Positions 17,584-26,991 of a stretch of DNA of 64,000 nt are shown here, in pieces. Numbering within the stretch: the stretch's first letter is position 1; the number at the start of each line of letters is the position of its first letter. This DNA is from Labrenzia sp. OB1 (GTDB taxonomy: Bacteria; Pseudomonadota; Alphaproteobacteria; Rhizobiales; Stappiaceae), in assembly GCF_001624695.1 (NCBI RefSeq), contig NZ_JSEP01000008.1:186001-250000 (forward strand), in the 5' to 3' direction. Made by a program: the position numbers and the translations under genes. The notes below the pieces were generated by a model. That model saw nothing but the letters and a program-made list of their open reading frames with translations. It was not told the origin of the DNA and did not search any database.

Positions 17584-18360
17584 CTAGCGGCGGCGTGTGA
17601 CGCGCTGAATTTCCTTCTGAATCATCTGCTCCACCATCGGAGGCAGATTCTGGTCCAGCCAGGCTTTCAACATCGGACGCAACATGTCCTTGACGAGCTC
17701 TTCTACGGTCTGCGCCTGCGAGCCGACAAACATGTTGGTCAGATTGTCGAACGCCGCGTGAACAGCATCTCCGGTATTGTCCGATGTCAGTGGGGCTTCA
17801 TCCGCAACGACCGGCAGGTCGTCCGGTATCGGCATTGTCGCAATCACCGGAGCTGGTTCGGGCGCAGCCTCTGGTTCGGGCTCCGGCTCGGGTTCAGGCT
17901 CGGCAAACGACACGTCGCTTTCCGGGCTGTCGAAATCCTCCGCAAGACCCTCCACCATTTCCAACGGTTCTTCGTCGGGAACCGCGAGCTCTTCCGTCAG
18001 TTCAAGGACATCTTCATCAATCTCATCCGGAACGGGGTCGGGGTCGGGGTCGGCTTCTGCTTCCGCTTCTGCCTCAGCGTCGGCTTCCATGGCCGCGGCC
18101 ATGTCGTCCAGATCTTCATCTTCAGCAATATCTTCAACGTCGCCGTCCATGTCGAACAGCTTGTCGAGATCATCCTGGGACATTTCGGAGGCATCGCCCA
18201 TATCGTTAGCCGCCTCTTCTGCAACCGGTGTTTCATTTTCTTTGCTGACTTCGGCTTCGCCTGCGTCAGCACCCTGGGAGTCCTCGTCGGATATGATCCG
18301 GCGGATCGATGCGAGGATCTCCTCCATCGACGGCTCTTCAGCCTTTTTCGCCTGTGCCAT
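17584..18360 (-). CDS. popZ: PopZ-like polar organizing protein (DUF2497)
   Basis: A cell-pole scaffold that in Caulobacter and Agrobacterium assembles a polar matrix, tethering centromere and signalling proteins. It has the three-part layout: an N-terminal helix EPSMEEILASIRRIISDE that binds clients; a long acidic, Pro/Glu/Asp-rich disordered linker of about 150 residues with runs of alternating Glu/Pro and Ala/Glu; and a C-terminal oligomerization segment (VKDMLRPMLKAWLDQNLPPMVEQMI and a basic end). Length is 258 residues, longer than Caulobacter PopZ because of the linker. It sits between valS and tolC, the usual alphaproteobacterial position. Confidence 0.92.
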   Translation of the reverse strand: MAQAKKAEEPSMEEILASIRRIISDEDSQGADAGEAEVSKENETPVAEEAANDMGDASEMSQDDLDKLFDMDGDVEDIAEDEDLDDMAAAMEADAEAEAEAEADPDPDPVPDEIDEDVLELTEELAVPDEEPLEMVEGLAEDFDSPESDVSFAEPEPEPEPEPEAAPEPAPVIATMPIPDDLPVVADEAPLTSDNTGDAVHAAFDNLTNMFVGSQAQTVEELVKDMLRPMLKAWLDQNLPPMVEQMIQKEIQRVTRRR

Positions 18361-18581
18361 GACTTCCCCCGTACTTTTCGGCTACGCGACGGAACACCCA
18401 GTTTTATCTGAATGATTCGTTAACCGGAATTATGCGGGTCAACCATAAACGCGCAAAGCGAGCGGACTGCCAACAAGCGTCTTTTCCCCTTTTTAGTCGG
18501 AAAATACTCGCCTGCAGTGGAACCATGCTGTTCGTTTCAGGTCAACATGAGCCAAATTACCGATATTTTCATCAGCAAAGC

Positions 18582-18616
18582 AAAAAAGCAGCCACAGAAT
18601 ATCGTTCTGTGACTGC
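18582..18616 (-). terminator. Rho-independent terminator after tolC
   Basis: On the minus strand GCAGTCACAGAA (18616-18605) pairs with TTCTGTGGCTGC (18599-18588) around a 5-base loop, with one G-T pair, and is followed by TTTTTT. It begins 30 bases after the tolC stop, so tolC and popZ are separately transcribed. The remaining bases up to 18361 are AT-rich popZ upstream sequence with no gene. Confidence 0.9.
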
Positions 18617-18645
18617 CATAATGCAGTAGAGAGGTTACTTTGATC

Positions 18646-20037
18646 TTACCTACCGTCAGGCGTGCGCCAGCCGTACCACTGGTCGCGGACCGCCCTGTAG
18701 TGTTTGGATGGATCGTAACGCGCGACACTGAGGCTGAGGGATTCAGCATCGAGACGGCCGACTGCGGCAACCAGCTGATAACCGCCAATGATGCGGTTTC
18801 TCTGCGCAGTTACCAGATTGGACTGCTGGCTCACCAGTTCCCGCTGTGCATCGAGAACGTCCAGGGTCGTCCTCTGACCGACGCGCTGTTCCTCAATTAC
18901 CCCTTCAAGAGCAAGTTGCTGTGCCTCGACGGCAGCCTGCGCGGCGACAATCGAAGCTTCGGCGGCCTGATAGTTCCCCCAAGCGGAAATAACATTGGCG
19001 CGGACCTGATCGCGGGTCACATCCAGCAACAGCCGGGTCTGACCCAGATCTTCCTTCGCCTGACGGATCTGCGATGACACACTGCCGCCCTGATAAAGGG
19101 GAATGGTGACGTTTCCGAAAATCTGCGCGTTGTCGCTGAGGTCCGTGCTCGAGGACGGGTTCCAAGTGCGGGTAAAGCTGCCATCCAGAGTGACCTGGGG
19201 CATCAAATCGCCTTCGATCGTCTTGATGTTGAAAACCGCCGCGTCGACCTGATGCTGCGCCTGACGGATCAGCGGCTGCCTGGTTTCGCTGGCCTGGAGC
19301 GCTTCTTCAAGAGAAGTTGGGACATAACGGCTGATTGTCGTGTTCGCGGACAATCTGTTGGCCTCGATACCGATGACCTGCCGATATACGGCGCGGCTGG
19401 TGTTCAGATTCGCAAGCGCGGTGTTCAGGCTTGCACGGGCTTCGGCGGCCCGGGCTTCTGCCTGACTGACATCGGTGCGGGTGCCTTCACCCACATCAAA
19501 CCGGTCCCTGGCGGCACGGACCTGCTCCTGAAGGAATTTCAGGTCGCTGCGCTGAAGCGATACAAGCGCGGTGTCACGGATCACATCGACGTAGGCACTG
19601 GCCGCGTCAAGGAGCGTGTCCTGCTCGGTCGCCATCAGGCTTTCACGTTGCGCACGGACAAGCGATTCCGCCTGACGGGTTGAGTTGACCGTCCTGAAGC
19701 CGTTGAAAACAATCTGGCTGATCGACAACGAAATCGACGAATTGTTGTAATAGGAACTGGAGCCGTCAACGTCGGAAGCTATCCGCCCGGCCGAACCGGA
19801 CGCCGAGACCGTCGGACGCCAGCCGGACAACGCCTGCGGAACGCCTTCGTCAACGCTGCGCAGCTGCGCGCGGGCGGCATTCAGGGATGGGTTGTTGGTG
19901 TAAGCCAGCGCCAGAGCATCTGAAATGGATTCAGCATACGCAGTCGAATAGGCCGCCCCGGTCAATGCGCTGGCGGAGACGCCCCCCAACAGGACCAACG
20001 CGATGGCCACAATTTTAAAAGTTGAACGACCAGACAC
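18646..20037 (-). CDS. tolC: TolC-family outer membrane efflux channel protein
   Basis: The outer-membrane exit duct used by type I secretion and RND efflux pumps. An N-terminal signal peptide (hydrophobic IVAIALVLLGGVSASAL, cleavage near AYA-ES) is followed by two OEP repeats, each with long heptad-like helices: residues about 75-240 (RQAESLVRAQRESLMATEQDTL) and 290-450 (SSQIRQAKEDLGQTRLLLD). The GTG at 20037 is chosen as start because AAGGAG lies six bases upstream of it; a longer TTG-started frame places that ribosome site inside the coding part. Length is about 463 residues. It lies between popZ and pcm in the conserved order, with its own strong terminator. No pump genes adjoin it. Confidence 0.94.
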   Translation of the reverse strand: MSGRSTFKIVAIALVLLGGVSASALTGAAYSTAYAESISDALALAYTNNPSLNAARAQLRSVDEGVPQALSGWRPTVSASGSAGRIASDVDGSSSYYNNSSISLSISQIVFNGFRTVNSTRQAESLVRAQRESLMATEQDTLLDAASAYVDVIRDTALVSLQRSDLKFLQEQVRAARDRFDVGEGTRTDVSQAEARAAEARASLNTALANLNTSRAVYRQVIGIEANRLSANTTISRYVPTSLEEALQASETRQPLIRQAQHQVDAAVFNIKTIEGDLMPQVTLDGSFTRTWNPSSSTDLSDNAQIFGNVTIPLYQGGSVSSQIRQAKEDLGQTRLLLDVTRDQVRANVISAWGNYQAAEASIVAAQAAVEAQQLALEGVIEEQRVGQRTTLDVLDAQRELVSQQSNLVTAQRNRIIGGYQLVAAVGRLDAESLSLSVARYDPSKHYRAVRDQWYGWRTPDGR

Positions 20038-20357
20038 TCCACACTCCTTCCGGACCAACCATCTTGATTAAGTTGAGTAAACTGATGAGTGTTTTTCTTC
20101 AACCGTTTGAACCGGATAAATTTGGAAAATACGCAAGTGCGGCTTCTGGGCAACAAGTTTCTGCCCGATGCGGGGCGTGCGGATGATTTGCAATCAAATT
20201 GCCCAGCTGAAAGCACCCGGGACCAATCCGCTTTCCAAAGAGATCACAGACAGCCGAAAAAGATTTTTCATTGTCAATTCAGTGCAGTCGCGCATATCGG
20301 CCGCACTCGTTGAAGCACAATGAGTGTCCCAATCGCACCGTAGGCCGCAGTGTCGCC
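20038..20357. other. intergenic region between pcm and tolC
   Basis: About 320 bases with no gene. It should carry the tolC promoter on the minus strand, but no sequence close to a sigma-70 consensus stands out. It contains the inverted pair AACCGTTTGAACCGG near 20100-20115 and several AT-rich tracts. Nothing else is supported. Confidence 0.4.
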
Positions 20358-21020
20358 TCAGAAGACGAAATCTTCGGCTTTCTCGAAACCCGGCAAAGGG
20401 CTGACGGCGGCGTTGAAGCCGAAACGGCTGCTGACCGCATTACCGGATCTCTGGTAAAGCTTTGCAGCCCCGGCGCCGCCACGGCCTTCGATAACCGCAA
20501 GGCGGCCATCAGGCTTCAACTGGTCCGTCAGGGCTGCAGGCAGAACGTCGACGGCGCCGTCCACAAGGATCACGTCGTACGGACCTTCACCGGCAAAGCC
20601 TTTCACCAGCGAACCTTCCACAACAACAGCGTTTTCGATCCCCAGATCGACAAGAACTTCTGTGGCGGTCTTGGCAAGATCGGCGTTTTCTTCCAACGCA
20701 ACAACGGAGGCCGCAAGTCTCGATACCACCGCGGCGCTGTAACCGGTTCCGGCCCCGACGACCAGCACAACATCGTTTTCACGTATATCGGCGAGTTGCA
20801 CGAGCTTGCCGAAGATATGCGGTTTCATGAGCACCCTGCCCGTTTCGCCGCTGCCAATGGGAAGGTCTTCGTCAATATAGGCGACGACCTTTTTGGAGGC
20901 CGGCACGAAGCGCTCCCGGGGGATAAGCTCCATCGCATCAAGGATCCGGTGATCGGTCACATCATTGGTGCGCAGCTGGTTGTCCACCATCTTGCGGCGG
21001 GACTGGCTAAAGTCCGTCAT
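20358..21020 (-). CDS. pcm: protein-L-isoaspartate O-methyltransferase family protein
   Basis: A SAM-dependent methyltransferase that repairs isoaspartyl residues, at least by family. The SAM-binding motif I is VVLVVGAGTGYSAAV, with VVALEENADLA as motif post-I and YDVILVDGAVD as motif II. The substrate loop IGSGETGRVLMKP keeps the family's position but not the standard GxGQT(I/V)S wording, as is usual in the shorter alphaproteobacterial branch next to tolC. The ATG at 21020 (MTDFSQSRRKMVDNQLRTNDV) is chosen over a longer frame because the conserved region starts there. True isoaspartate activity in this branch is not established. Confidence 0.88.
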   Translation of the reverse strand: MTDFSQSRRKMVDNQLRTNDVTDHRILDAMELIPRERFVPASKKVVAYIDEDLPIGSGETGRVLMKPHIFGKLVQLADIRENDVVLVVGAGTGYSAAVVSRLAASVVALEENADLAKTATEVLVDLGIENAVVVEGSLVKGFAGEGPYDVILVDGAVDVLPAALTDQLKPDGRLAVIEGRGGAGAAKLYQRSGNAVSSRFGFNAAVSPLPGFEKAEDFVF

Positions 21021-21269
21021 ATCGGCCCTCACTTTGACTTGCCGGGTATCCGGCGCCTCTTGAGAAACGTTCATTAACGAGGCAGAAGCTGCCTGACAAG
21101 CATCTCCTGCATCGCTTTGGCGGAAGTCCCCGGTTTCTGCCGGGTTTTCGTTACCGGTAGACTGAAATTCGGCAATCCCTCCTTGCAGTGGTGGAAATCC
21201 GTAATGCCCCTAATTCAGGACTTGACCAAATCGTGCAACTGTTTGATAAGGCGCGACACACCACCCTGG

Positions 21270-21343
21270 GGCCCTGTGGCGGAGTGGTTACGCAGTGGAT
21301 TGCAAATCCATGCACACCGGTTCGATTCCGGTCGGGGCCTCCA
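21270..21343 (+). tRNA. tRNA-Cys (GCA)
   Basis: A complete cloverleaf with CCA encoded. The acceptor GGCCCTG pairs with CGGGGCC (one T-G pair), the D arm contains GGCGGAGTGGTTACGC, the anticodon stem TGGAT/ATCCA encloses loop TTGCAAA with anticodon GCA, and the T arm is ACCGGTTCGATTCCGGT. Length is 74 bases. Confidence 0.97.
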
Positions 21344-21623
21344 TTTTCCCGCCTTTTTGATCTCCCTACCGCCTGTGTTCCCGACAACGGGGCAGTCACT
21401 GTACCGTCAGGGAGTGTGGCCGTTTCCTCATCCTCACGATAGCGTCTCCGGTGTTGGTTCGACAGCGGGGAATATTTACGAGCACCACAGGTGGAAAGCG
21501 CATATTGGACATGCGTGTCCACGCAACGAACCGTGAGCGGACAGTAGCGAGTGATGGGCCTTTGACCCCATCCGCATTTCTCCTGCCTTGACGCGGCGCG
21601 CGCGAAACCGGGATGCTCATCTG

Positions 21624-22754
21624 ATGAACGAGCCCAGTTTCAGCATCGGTGTCGAAGAGGAATATCTTCTTGTCGACACGGCAACGCGCGATTTGGCGAG
21701 GTCCCCGCCGGCGGAGTTGTTCACGGCGTGTGAAACGGCGCTGAAGGATCAGGTCAGCCCCGAATTCCTGAAGTGCCAGATCGAGGTCGGCACACCGGTC
21801 TGCGAGACCCTGGCTGAAGTGCGCGGCGAACTGGCCGGTTTTCGCAGGACTGTCGCCAGCGAAGCAGCCGTCTTCGGCCTGGCCCCAATCGCCGCCTCCA
21901 CGCATCCCTTTGCCGAATGGACTGACCAGGCGCATACCGACAAGGAGCGCTACAATGAAATTGCCAAAAGCCTGCAGGTCGTCGCCAAGCGCATGGTGAT
22001 CTGCGGCATGCATGTGCATGTGGGGATAGAAGACGAGGAATTGCGGATCGAGCTGTTCAACCAGCTTGCATATTTCCTGCCCCATCTTCTGGCCCTGAGC
22101 ACTTCCTCCCCCTTCTGGCGCGGCCGCAAGACAGGACTGAAGTCCTACCGGCTATCGGTTTTCAACGAGATGCCCCGGACCGGTTTGCCTCCCGCATTCG
22201 AGAGCCATTCCAACTACCGGCATACGGTCGATATCCTCACCCGTGCCGGTGTCCTCGAGGATGCAACCAAGATCTGGTGGGATTTACGGCCTTCGGACCG
22301 TTTTCCCACACTTGAAATGCGGATCACGGATGTCTGCCCGCTGCTGGACGATGCCGTTGCTATCGCTGCTCTCTACCGGTGCCTGTGCCGAATGCTCTAT
22401 CGGCTACGCAGGGCCAATCTCAGCTGGCGGCGCTATTCCCGTTTCCTGCTGGCGGAAAACCGCTGGCAGGCCCAAAGATACGGTACGGCGGCCAGGCTGA
22501 TCGATTTCGGCCGCAACGAAACCTCTCCCTTCAAGGACATGGTCGGCGAGCTTGTCGAACTGGTGATGCCGGATGCGGTCCACTTCGGTTGCGAGCAGGA
22601 ATTGGACCATATCCGCGCCATCACTTCCAGAGGCACATCCGCGGACAGACAGCTGGCTCTGGCGGAAGGCGTCGCGGAAGATGCCGCCGTTCCGAAGGAC
22701 AGGCTCGACAGGATCGTCGATCATCTGGTGCGCGAAACCCAATCGTGCCTTTGA
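21624..22754 (+). CDS. carboxylate-amine ligase, YbdK/GCS2 family
   Basis: A member of the glutamate-cysteine ligase type 2 family, which joins a carboxylate to an amine using ATP; E. coli YbdK has weak gamma-glutamylcysteine ligase activity. Landmarks are SIGVEEEYLLVD at the N-terminus, the metal-binding ICGMHVHVG near residue 135, ALSTSSPFWRGRKTGLKSYR, and LEMRITDVCP near residue 235. Length is 376 residues. The ATG at 21624 is chosen because the conserved domain starts at residue 5. The natural substrate is unknown. It stands between tRNA-Cys and the 78-residue gene, with no obvious operon. Confidence 0.9.
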   Translation: MNEPSFSIGVEEEYLLVDTATRDLARSPPAELFTACETALKDQVSPEFLKCQIEVGTPVCETLAEVRGELAGFRRTVASEAAVFGLAPIAASTHPFAEWTDQAHTDKERYNEIAKSLQVVAKRMVICGMHVHVGIEDEELRIELFNQLAYFLPHLLALSTSSPFWRGRKTGLKSYRLSVFNEMPRTGLPPAFESHSNYRHTVDILTRAGVLEDATKIWWDLRPSDRFPTLEMRITDVCPLLDDAVAIAALYRCLCRMLYRLRRANLSWRRYSRFLLAENRWQAQRYGTAARLIDFGRNETSPFKDMVGELVELVMPDAVHFGCEQELDHIRAITSRGTSADRQLALAEGVAEDAAVPKDRLDRIVDHLVRETQSCL

Positions 22755-22785
22755 CAGTTCAGCGCTCACGCCAAACCAGGCCATA

Positions 22786-23022
22786 TCAGGACTGACGTCC
22801 GGGTGTTCCATGCGCCTTCAGGTGAAAGTAGTCCTGCGCGCCCGTCAGTACGAGCCCGAATTCATCGATTTCGCAAATCAGCGCATCGGCGGATCGCGAC
22901 AGCCCGGACCTGGGCCGCAGGCACCGCTTCGCCTCGATAAGCGTGCCCCTCGCCTCACCCAATACCGCCAGGACCGCAGCCCTGTCGAAATCGTTCGGCG
23001 ATCGGCTGCGGCCAGCGGTCAT
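22786..23022 (-). CDS. 78-residue hypothetical protein behind a LexA box
   Basis: I do not recognise this protein. The ATG at 23022 is supported by GGAG six bases upstream. The product is basic at the N-terminus (MTAGRSRSPNDFDR), then an Ala/Leu-rich helix (AAVLAVLGEARGTLIEAKRCL), and ends in a segment with beta character (ADALICEIDEFGLVLTGAQ). There is no signal peptide or clear membrane segment, and it has two cysteines. A perfect alphaproteobacterial LexA operator lies 32 bases upstream, so it is probably induced by DNA damage. By position it could be a checkpoint, toxin-like or repair-accessory protein, but nothing in the sequence decides this. It is convergent with the ybdK-like gene (31-base gap). 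Confidence 0.65.
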   Translation of the reverse strand: MTAGRSRSPNDFDRAAVLAVLGEARGTLIEAKRCLRPRSGLSRSADALICEIDEFGLVLTGAQDYFHLKAHGTPGRQS

Positions 23023-23053
23023 TTTAAACTCCAAGAATGGTTAGAGGCTCTTT

Positions 23054-23068
23054 GTTCCTATTTTGTTC
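23054..23068 (-). promoter_or_regulatory. LexA (SOS) operator, GTTC-N7-GTTC
   Basis: GTTC at 23054-23057 and GTTC at 23065-23068 are separated by exactly seven bases (CTATTTT), the alphaproteobacterial LexA consensus. On the minus strand this reads GAACAAAATAGGAAC, 32 bases upstream of the 78-residue gene. The divergent cobC gene begins 144 bases away on the other side, so the small gene is the more likely target. Confidence 0.7.
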
Positions 23069-23211
23069 TTTTCTGATTTCAAGCCGGTTCTGTCAATCGG
23101 CAGATCTGACAAGACGGTGTCGTTTCCGGCGGTGACCTTGCCTGCCAAATCGGATAAGCCTCTCGAAAAGATTACTCCGTTTGCCTGTGAAGGCCATGAA
23201 AGGACAAATCC

Positions 23212-24213
23212 ATGGAGCATGGCGGGGATCTGACCCTGGCAATGGAACGTTTTGGTGGCATGCGGGAGGACTGGCTGGACCTGTCGGCCGGCATCAATCC
23301 GTACAGTTATCCGCTGCCGCAGACCATTTCCTCCGGCGCCTGGACGGCTCTGCCCGAGAAAGCCTCGGAGGAACGGCTGATCGCAGCTGCCCGCCAAGCC
23401 TACATGGTGCCGGAGCATCTGGGCCTTGTTGCCGCGCCGGGCACGCAGATCCTGCTTTCGCTGCTCCCCCTGACATTGCCGGATGGCCCCGTCGCCCTCG
23501 TCTCGCCGACCTATTCCAGCCACAAGGCCGTGTGGACGCGCGAGAACCGGTCGCCAGTCGAGATCTCAAGCATCCACGCCGTCCCGGCGAACGCGAAGAT
23601 CGCCGTGCTGGTCAACCCGAACAATCCGGACGGGCGCCTGGTCGATGTCAGGAGCTTGCTGGACATCGCCCGCACCCTTACGGAACGCGGGGGATATCTG
23701 GTCATCGACGAAGCATTCGCGGACGTCGTGCCGGGTGGAAGCATCCTGCCGCATCTTGGCGATGAGAACATCCTGGTTCTCAGATCCTTCGGCAAATTCT
23801 TCGGTCTCGCGGGTCTGCGGCTCGGTTTTCTCGGCGGCAACAAAGCGATTACCGGCAAGGTGGCCGAGCGGCTGGAAAGCTGGTGCCTCAGCGGACCGGC
23901 GCTGGAAATCGGCGCTGCGGCACTTCGGGACGACACCTTTCGGCAGAACATGACACGCCGGCTTGCCGATGAGATGGCCGACCTCACCCTGTCGCTCTCC
24001 GAAGCCGGCTTGAGCGTCTTTGGTGGCACGACACTCTTCGCGCTTGCCGGTCTCAGGGATGCGAAGGCGCTGCACGAGGCCCTGGCCCGCCGCCACATCT
24101 GGACACGGGTCTTCGACTATGCGCCGACCTGGATCCGCTTCGGCCTGCCCGGCGGCCCCGCGAATCTCGTGCGCCTCTCGCAAGCTCTTGCCGATGCGCA
24201 AAAAGACCTCTAA
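23212..24213 (+). CDS. cobC: threonine-phosphate decarboxylase (CobC; Salmonella CobD)
   Basis: A PLP enzyme of the class I aminotransferase fold that makes (R)-1-amino-2-propanol phosphate, the linker between the corrin ring and the lower nucleotide of cobalamin. The PLP lysine is Lys195 in RSFGKFFGLAGLRLG; other landmarks are LSAGINPYSYP, VNPNNPDGR and VIDEAFAD. Length is 333 residues. It starts 189 bases from the divergent 78-residue gene, and its stop lies nine bases before cobD, so the two form an operon. No cobalamin riboswitch was found upstream of this operon, unlike the facing cobP-cobQ operon. Confidence 0.93.
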   Translation: MEHGGDLTLAMERFGGMREDWLDLSAGINPYSYPLPQTISSGAWTALPEKASEERLIAAARQAYMVPEHLGLVAAPGTQILLSLLPLTLPDGPVALVSPTYSSHKAVWTRENRSPVEISSIHAVPANAKIAVLVNPNNPDGRLVDVRSLLDIARTLTERGGYLVIDEAFADVVPGGSILPHLGDENILVLRSFGKFFGLAGLRLGFLGGNKAITGKVAERLESWCLSGPALEIGAAALRDDTFRQNMTRRLADEMADLTLSLSEAGLSVFGGTTLFALAGLRDAKALHEALARRHIWTRVFDYAPTWIRFGLPGGPANLVRLSQALADAQKDL

Positions 24214-24222
24214 CCAGCAATC

Positions 24223-25200
24223 ATGTTGATTTATGAAAACGCGCTCTGGGTGTTGCTGGCAGCGTTGTTGCTCGATGCGGTGATCGGCGATCCGGGCTGG
24301 CTGTGGAAGCGGCTGCCCCACCCCGTCGTGTGGATCGGCAAGCTGATTTCAGTCTGCGACCGGCACTTCAACAAGACAGCCCACGATCCCTTCATCCGCA
24401 AGCTCGGTGGTGCCCTGACCCTGTTTCTTCTGGTGACAGGCAGTCTCCTGATCGGAGCCGTAATCCATGCTTTGGCCGCGAGCCTGCCGCTCGGGGAAGT
24501 CTTCACCGCGGTGATCGCTGCGGTTTTCATGGCGCTCAACAGCCTCTACCGGCATGTGGCGGCTGTGCGCGACGGACTGCAGACCGCTGGCCTTGAAGGC
24601 GGACGAAAAGCCGTTTCGATGATTGTCGGGCGGGATCCGAAACAGCTCGACGAGGCCGGTGTCTCGCGGGCGGCCATCGAATCCTGTGCGGAAAATTTCT
24701 CCGACGGTGTGGTCGCGCCGGTATTCTGGTTCGCCCTGCTCGGACTGCCGGGCCTGATCGCTTACAAGGCGGTCAACACCGCCGACAGCATGATCGGCCA
24801 CAAGAACGAGGCTTACGCGGATTTCGGCTGGGCCTCCGCAAGGTTCGACGACCTGATCAATCTGCCGGCGTCCCGGCTTTCCGCCCTATTCATCGCGTTG
24901 GTTGCGCCGCTTGCACGTGGATCGATCCGCGCGAGTGTCCGGTGTACGCTGGACGATGCCGGAAAACACCGCTCTCCCAATGCCGGCTGGCCGGAAGCGG
25001 CGATGGCCGGAGCGCTGAACCTGTCCCTCGCAGGCCCGAGGATCTACCCCGGCTATACGGTCAACGACCGCTTCCTGAATGCAGCCGGACGCAGAGATGC
25101 ATCGGCGGCCGATATTTCCAGTGCACTGACGATCATGCTCGGCGCATTCGCGTTGCAAACGGTTTTCGTGGCGGTTCTTGCGATTGTTTTCACGCTATAG
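24223..25200 (+). CDS. cobD: adenosylcobinamide-phosphate synthase (CobD/CbiB)
   Basis: An integral membrane enzyme that attaches aminopropanol (phosphate) to adenosylcobyric acid. It has the family's LLDAVIGDPGWLWKRLPHPVVWIG at the N-terminus, ESCAENFSDGVVAPVFWFALLG near residue 150, and KAVNTADSMIGHKNEAYADFGWASARFDDL. About five hydrophobic segments are visible. Length is 325 residues. It is nine bases behind cobC and convergent with cobQ, with 11 bases between the two stops. Confidence 0.95.
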   Translation: MLIYENALWVLLAALLLDAVIGDPGWLWKRLPHPVVWIGKLISVCDRHFNKTAHDPFIRKLGGALTLFLLVTGSLLIGAVIHALAASLPLGEVFTAVIAAVFMALNSLYRHVAAVRDGLQTAGLEGGRKAVSMIVGRDPKQLDEAGVSRAAIESCAENFSDGVVAPVFWFALLGLPGLIAYKAVNTADSMIGHKNEAYADFGWASARFDDLINLPASRLSALFIALVAPLARGSIRASVRCTLDDAGKHRSPNAGWPEAAMAGALNLSLAGPRIYPGYTVNDRFLNAAGRRDASAADISSALTIMLGAFALQTVFVAVLAIVFTL

Positions 25201-25211
25201 AAAGCAGCCGG

Positions 25212-26687
25212 CTATCCCGCCCGCGCAATCTGCAGTATTTTCTCCACATCCAGCGCCTGTTCCAGGTGGGCCGCCAGATCGTCGAGGATCAGGTCGATGC
25301 TGCGGTCGTAGGCGACACTCGAGCTTGCACCGAAGTCCGACAGGTAGGCCGCGCGAAAGGCATCATTCGTGAAGAGGCCGTGGACATAGGTTCCCGACAC
25401 AAGGCCATCGGCGGAGACAGCGCCGTCCGGACTGTTTCCCGCAAGCTTCATCATCGGCCTGCCGCAGTCCGGTCCCGCTGTGCGTCCGACATGGATCTCG
25501 TAGCCCGAGACCGGCGCGCCGCTGGCCACATGCGTGCCGGTTGCCGCCACCGTGGATTTCTCCGGTGTCAATACGGTCTCCACGTTCAAGAAGCCGAGCC
25601 CCTCGACCGTACCAGGCGCACCTTCGATGCCATCGGGGTCTGAAATCGTCCTGCCGAGCATCTGGAAACCGCCGCAAATGCCAAGAATATGGCCGCCTCT
25701 CCGGTGATGGGCCCTCAGATCGATATCCCATCCCTGGGCGCGGAAAAACGCCAGATCGCCAATGGTCGACTTCGATCCGGGCAGCAACACGACATCCGCA
25801 TCGCCCGGCAAAGGATTCCCCGGCTGGATCAACTCGAGCACGACACCCGGTTCCAGGCGCAAGGGATCAAGGTCATCGAAGTTGGCGATCCGGGAGATTA
25901 CCGGCACAACGATCTTCATGCCGTCACGGCCGAACCCGTCAGCCAGACCGAGCGCATCTTCGGCCGGAAGTCTGGCGGCATCGGCAAACCAGGGAACCAC
26001 GCCCAGTCCCGGCCAGCCGGTGCGCGCCTCGATCTCCCGCATGCCCTCCTCGAACAGGTTGGGGTCCCCGCGAAAGCGGTTGATGAAAAATCCCCGAATG
26101 CGCTGCTGCTCCGCTGGCTCCAGAACCGCGTGGGTACCGACAACGGATGCGATCACGCCGCCACGGTCGATATCGGCACACAGCAGAACCGGCAGACCGG
26201 CGGCTTCGGCGAAGCCCATGTTGGCGATATCACCGGCTCTCAGATTGATTTCCGCCGGACTGCCGGCACCTTCCACAATCACCAGTTCCGCTTCTGAGGA
26301 TGTGATTGAAAAACTCTCTATAACTTTCGGAAGAAGTTCTGCTTTCTGCCTACCGTATTCCCGAGCCCGCAAAGTACCGAAACGTTTTCCCTGAACGATA
26401 ACCTGGGCGCCTGTGTCCGTTTCCGGCTTCAGCAGAACCGGATTCATGTGGACGGACATTTCCGCACGGCATCCCAACGCCTGAAGCGCCTGTGCCCGGC
26501 CGATCTCTCCCCCATCCGCGGTCACCGCCGCGTTGTTGGACATATTCTGCGGCTTGAACGGGCGCACCACGAGGCCGCGATCGGCGAACAGACGGCACAG
26601 GCCTGCCACGATCAGGCTCTTGCCCACATTGGAGCCCGTGCCCTGGATCATGACCGCCGGTGCTCTCACCAGCTTACCCGTCACCAT
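25212..26687 (-). CDS. cobQ: cobyric acid synthase
   Basis: Amidates four carboxylates of adenosylcobyrinic a,c-diamide using glutamine and ATP. The N-terminal P-loop-like motif is [12 protein letters not shown] (residues 13-24). The C-terminal half is a class I glutamine amidotransferase with nucleophile Cys338 in [10 protein letters not shown] and VHGLFTND supplying the histidine. From ATG 26687 the protein is 491 residues, the family norm; an ATG at 26714 with GGAGGAG ten bases upstream is also possible. It overlaps the YrhK-type gene by 14 bases and is the last gene of the riboswitch-led cob operon. Confidence 0.94.
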   Translation of the reverse strand: MVTGKLVRAPAVMIQGTGSNVGKSLIVAGLCRLFADRGLVVRPFKPQNMSNNAAVTADGGEIGRAQALQALGCRAEMSVHMNPVLLKPETDTGAQVIVQGKRFGTLRAREYGRQKAELLPKVIESFSITSSEAELVIVEGAGSPAEINLRAGDIANMGFAEAAGLPVLLCADIDRGGVIASVVGTHAVLEPAEQQRIRGFFINRFRGDPNLFEEGMREIEARTGWPGLGVVPWFADAARLPAEDALGLADGFGRDGMKIVVPVISRIANFDDLDPLRLEPGVVLELIQPGNPLPGDADVVLLPGSKSTIGDLAFFRAQGWDIDLRAHHRRGGHILGICGGFQMLGRTISDPDGIEGAPGTVEGLGFLNVETVLTPEKSTVAATGTHVASGAPVSGYEIHVGRTAGPDCGRPMMKLAGNSPDGAVSADGLVSGTYVHGLFTNDAFRAAYLSDFGASSSVAYDRSIDLILDDLAAHLEQALDVEKILQIARAG

Positions 26688-26991
26688 GGACACTTTTGTC
26701 CCGGGCAGCTCCATAAGGGCGGAACTCCTCCGGCACCGGCAGATTGGCCAGACGCAGTTCGAGCAGCAGGCGAATGGAAGGGCGGACGGCGAAAAGAACC
26801 GAACCGACAAGAAACAGCCAGGTTCCCGCGTAAATCAGACTTTCGTAAAAAAAGAAGACGCTGCCGACGATAAACGCCAGCGCTGCCAGAAACTCGACAA
26901 GCGTTCGATAAAGCTCAAACCGGCGGACGATTTCCGCGTGATCTTTTGTTGCCGTTCGGCGGCTGGTATCAAAAAGTCCGCTCATATTCAT
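26674..26991 (-). CDS. YrhK-domain small membrane protein
   Basis: A 105-residue protein with two closely spaced hydrophobic segments, about residues 32-50 ([19 protein letters not shown]) and 54-70 ([17 protein letters not shown]), and the ELYRTLVEF...[11 protein letters not shown] framing typical of the YrhK-like domain. Function is unknown. Its ATG overlaps the stop of the acetyltransferase gene (ATGA) and its end overlaps the start of cobQ, so it is embedded in the cobalamin operon. A role in cobalt or corrinoid handling at the membrane is possible but is only suggested by position. Confidence 0.82.
   Translation of the reverse strand: MNMSGLFDTSRRTATKDHAEIVRRFELYRTLVEFLAALAFIVGSVFFFYESLIYAGTWLFLVGSVLFAVRPSIRLLLELRLANLPVPEEFRPYGAARDKSVHGDG

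Noticed and set aside
21151..21522. Open frame antisense to tRNA-Cys, translating to a DRNRTGVHGFAI-type peptide
   Set aside because: This is the well-known artefact made by the complement of tRNA genes; the tRNA on the plus strand explains it fully.
23069..23211. Possible cobalamin riboswitch upstream of cobC-cobD
   Set aside because: None of the B12 box or GAGCCGCAAGCCAGGAGACC-like elements occur here; the only such element in the window serves cobP.
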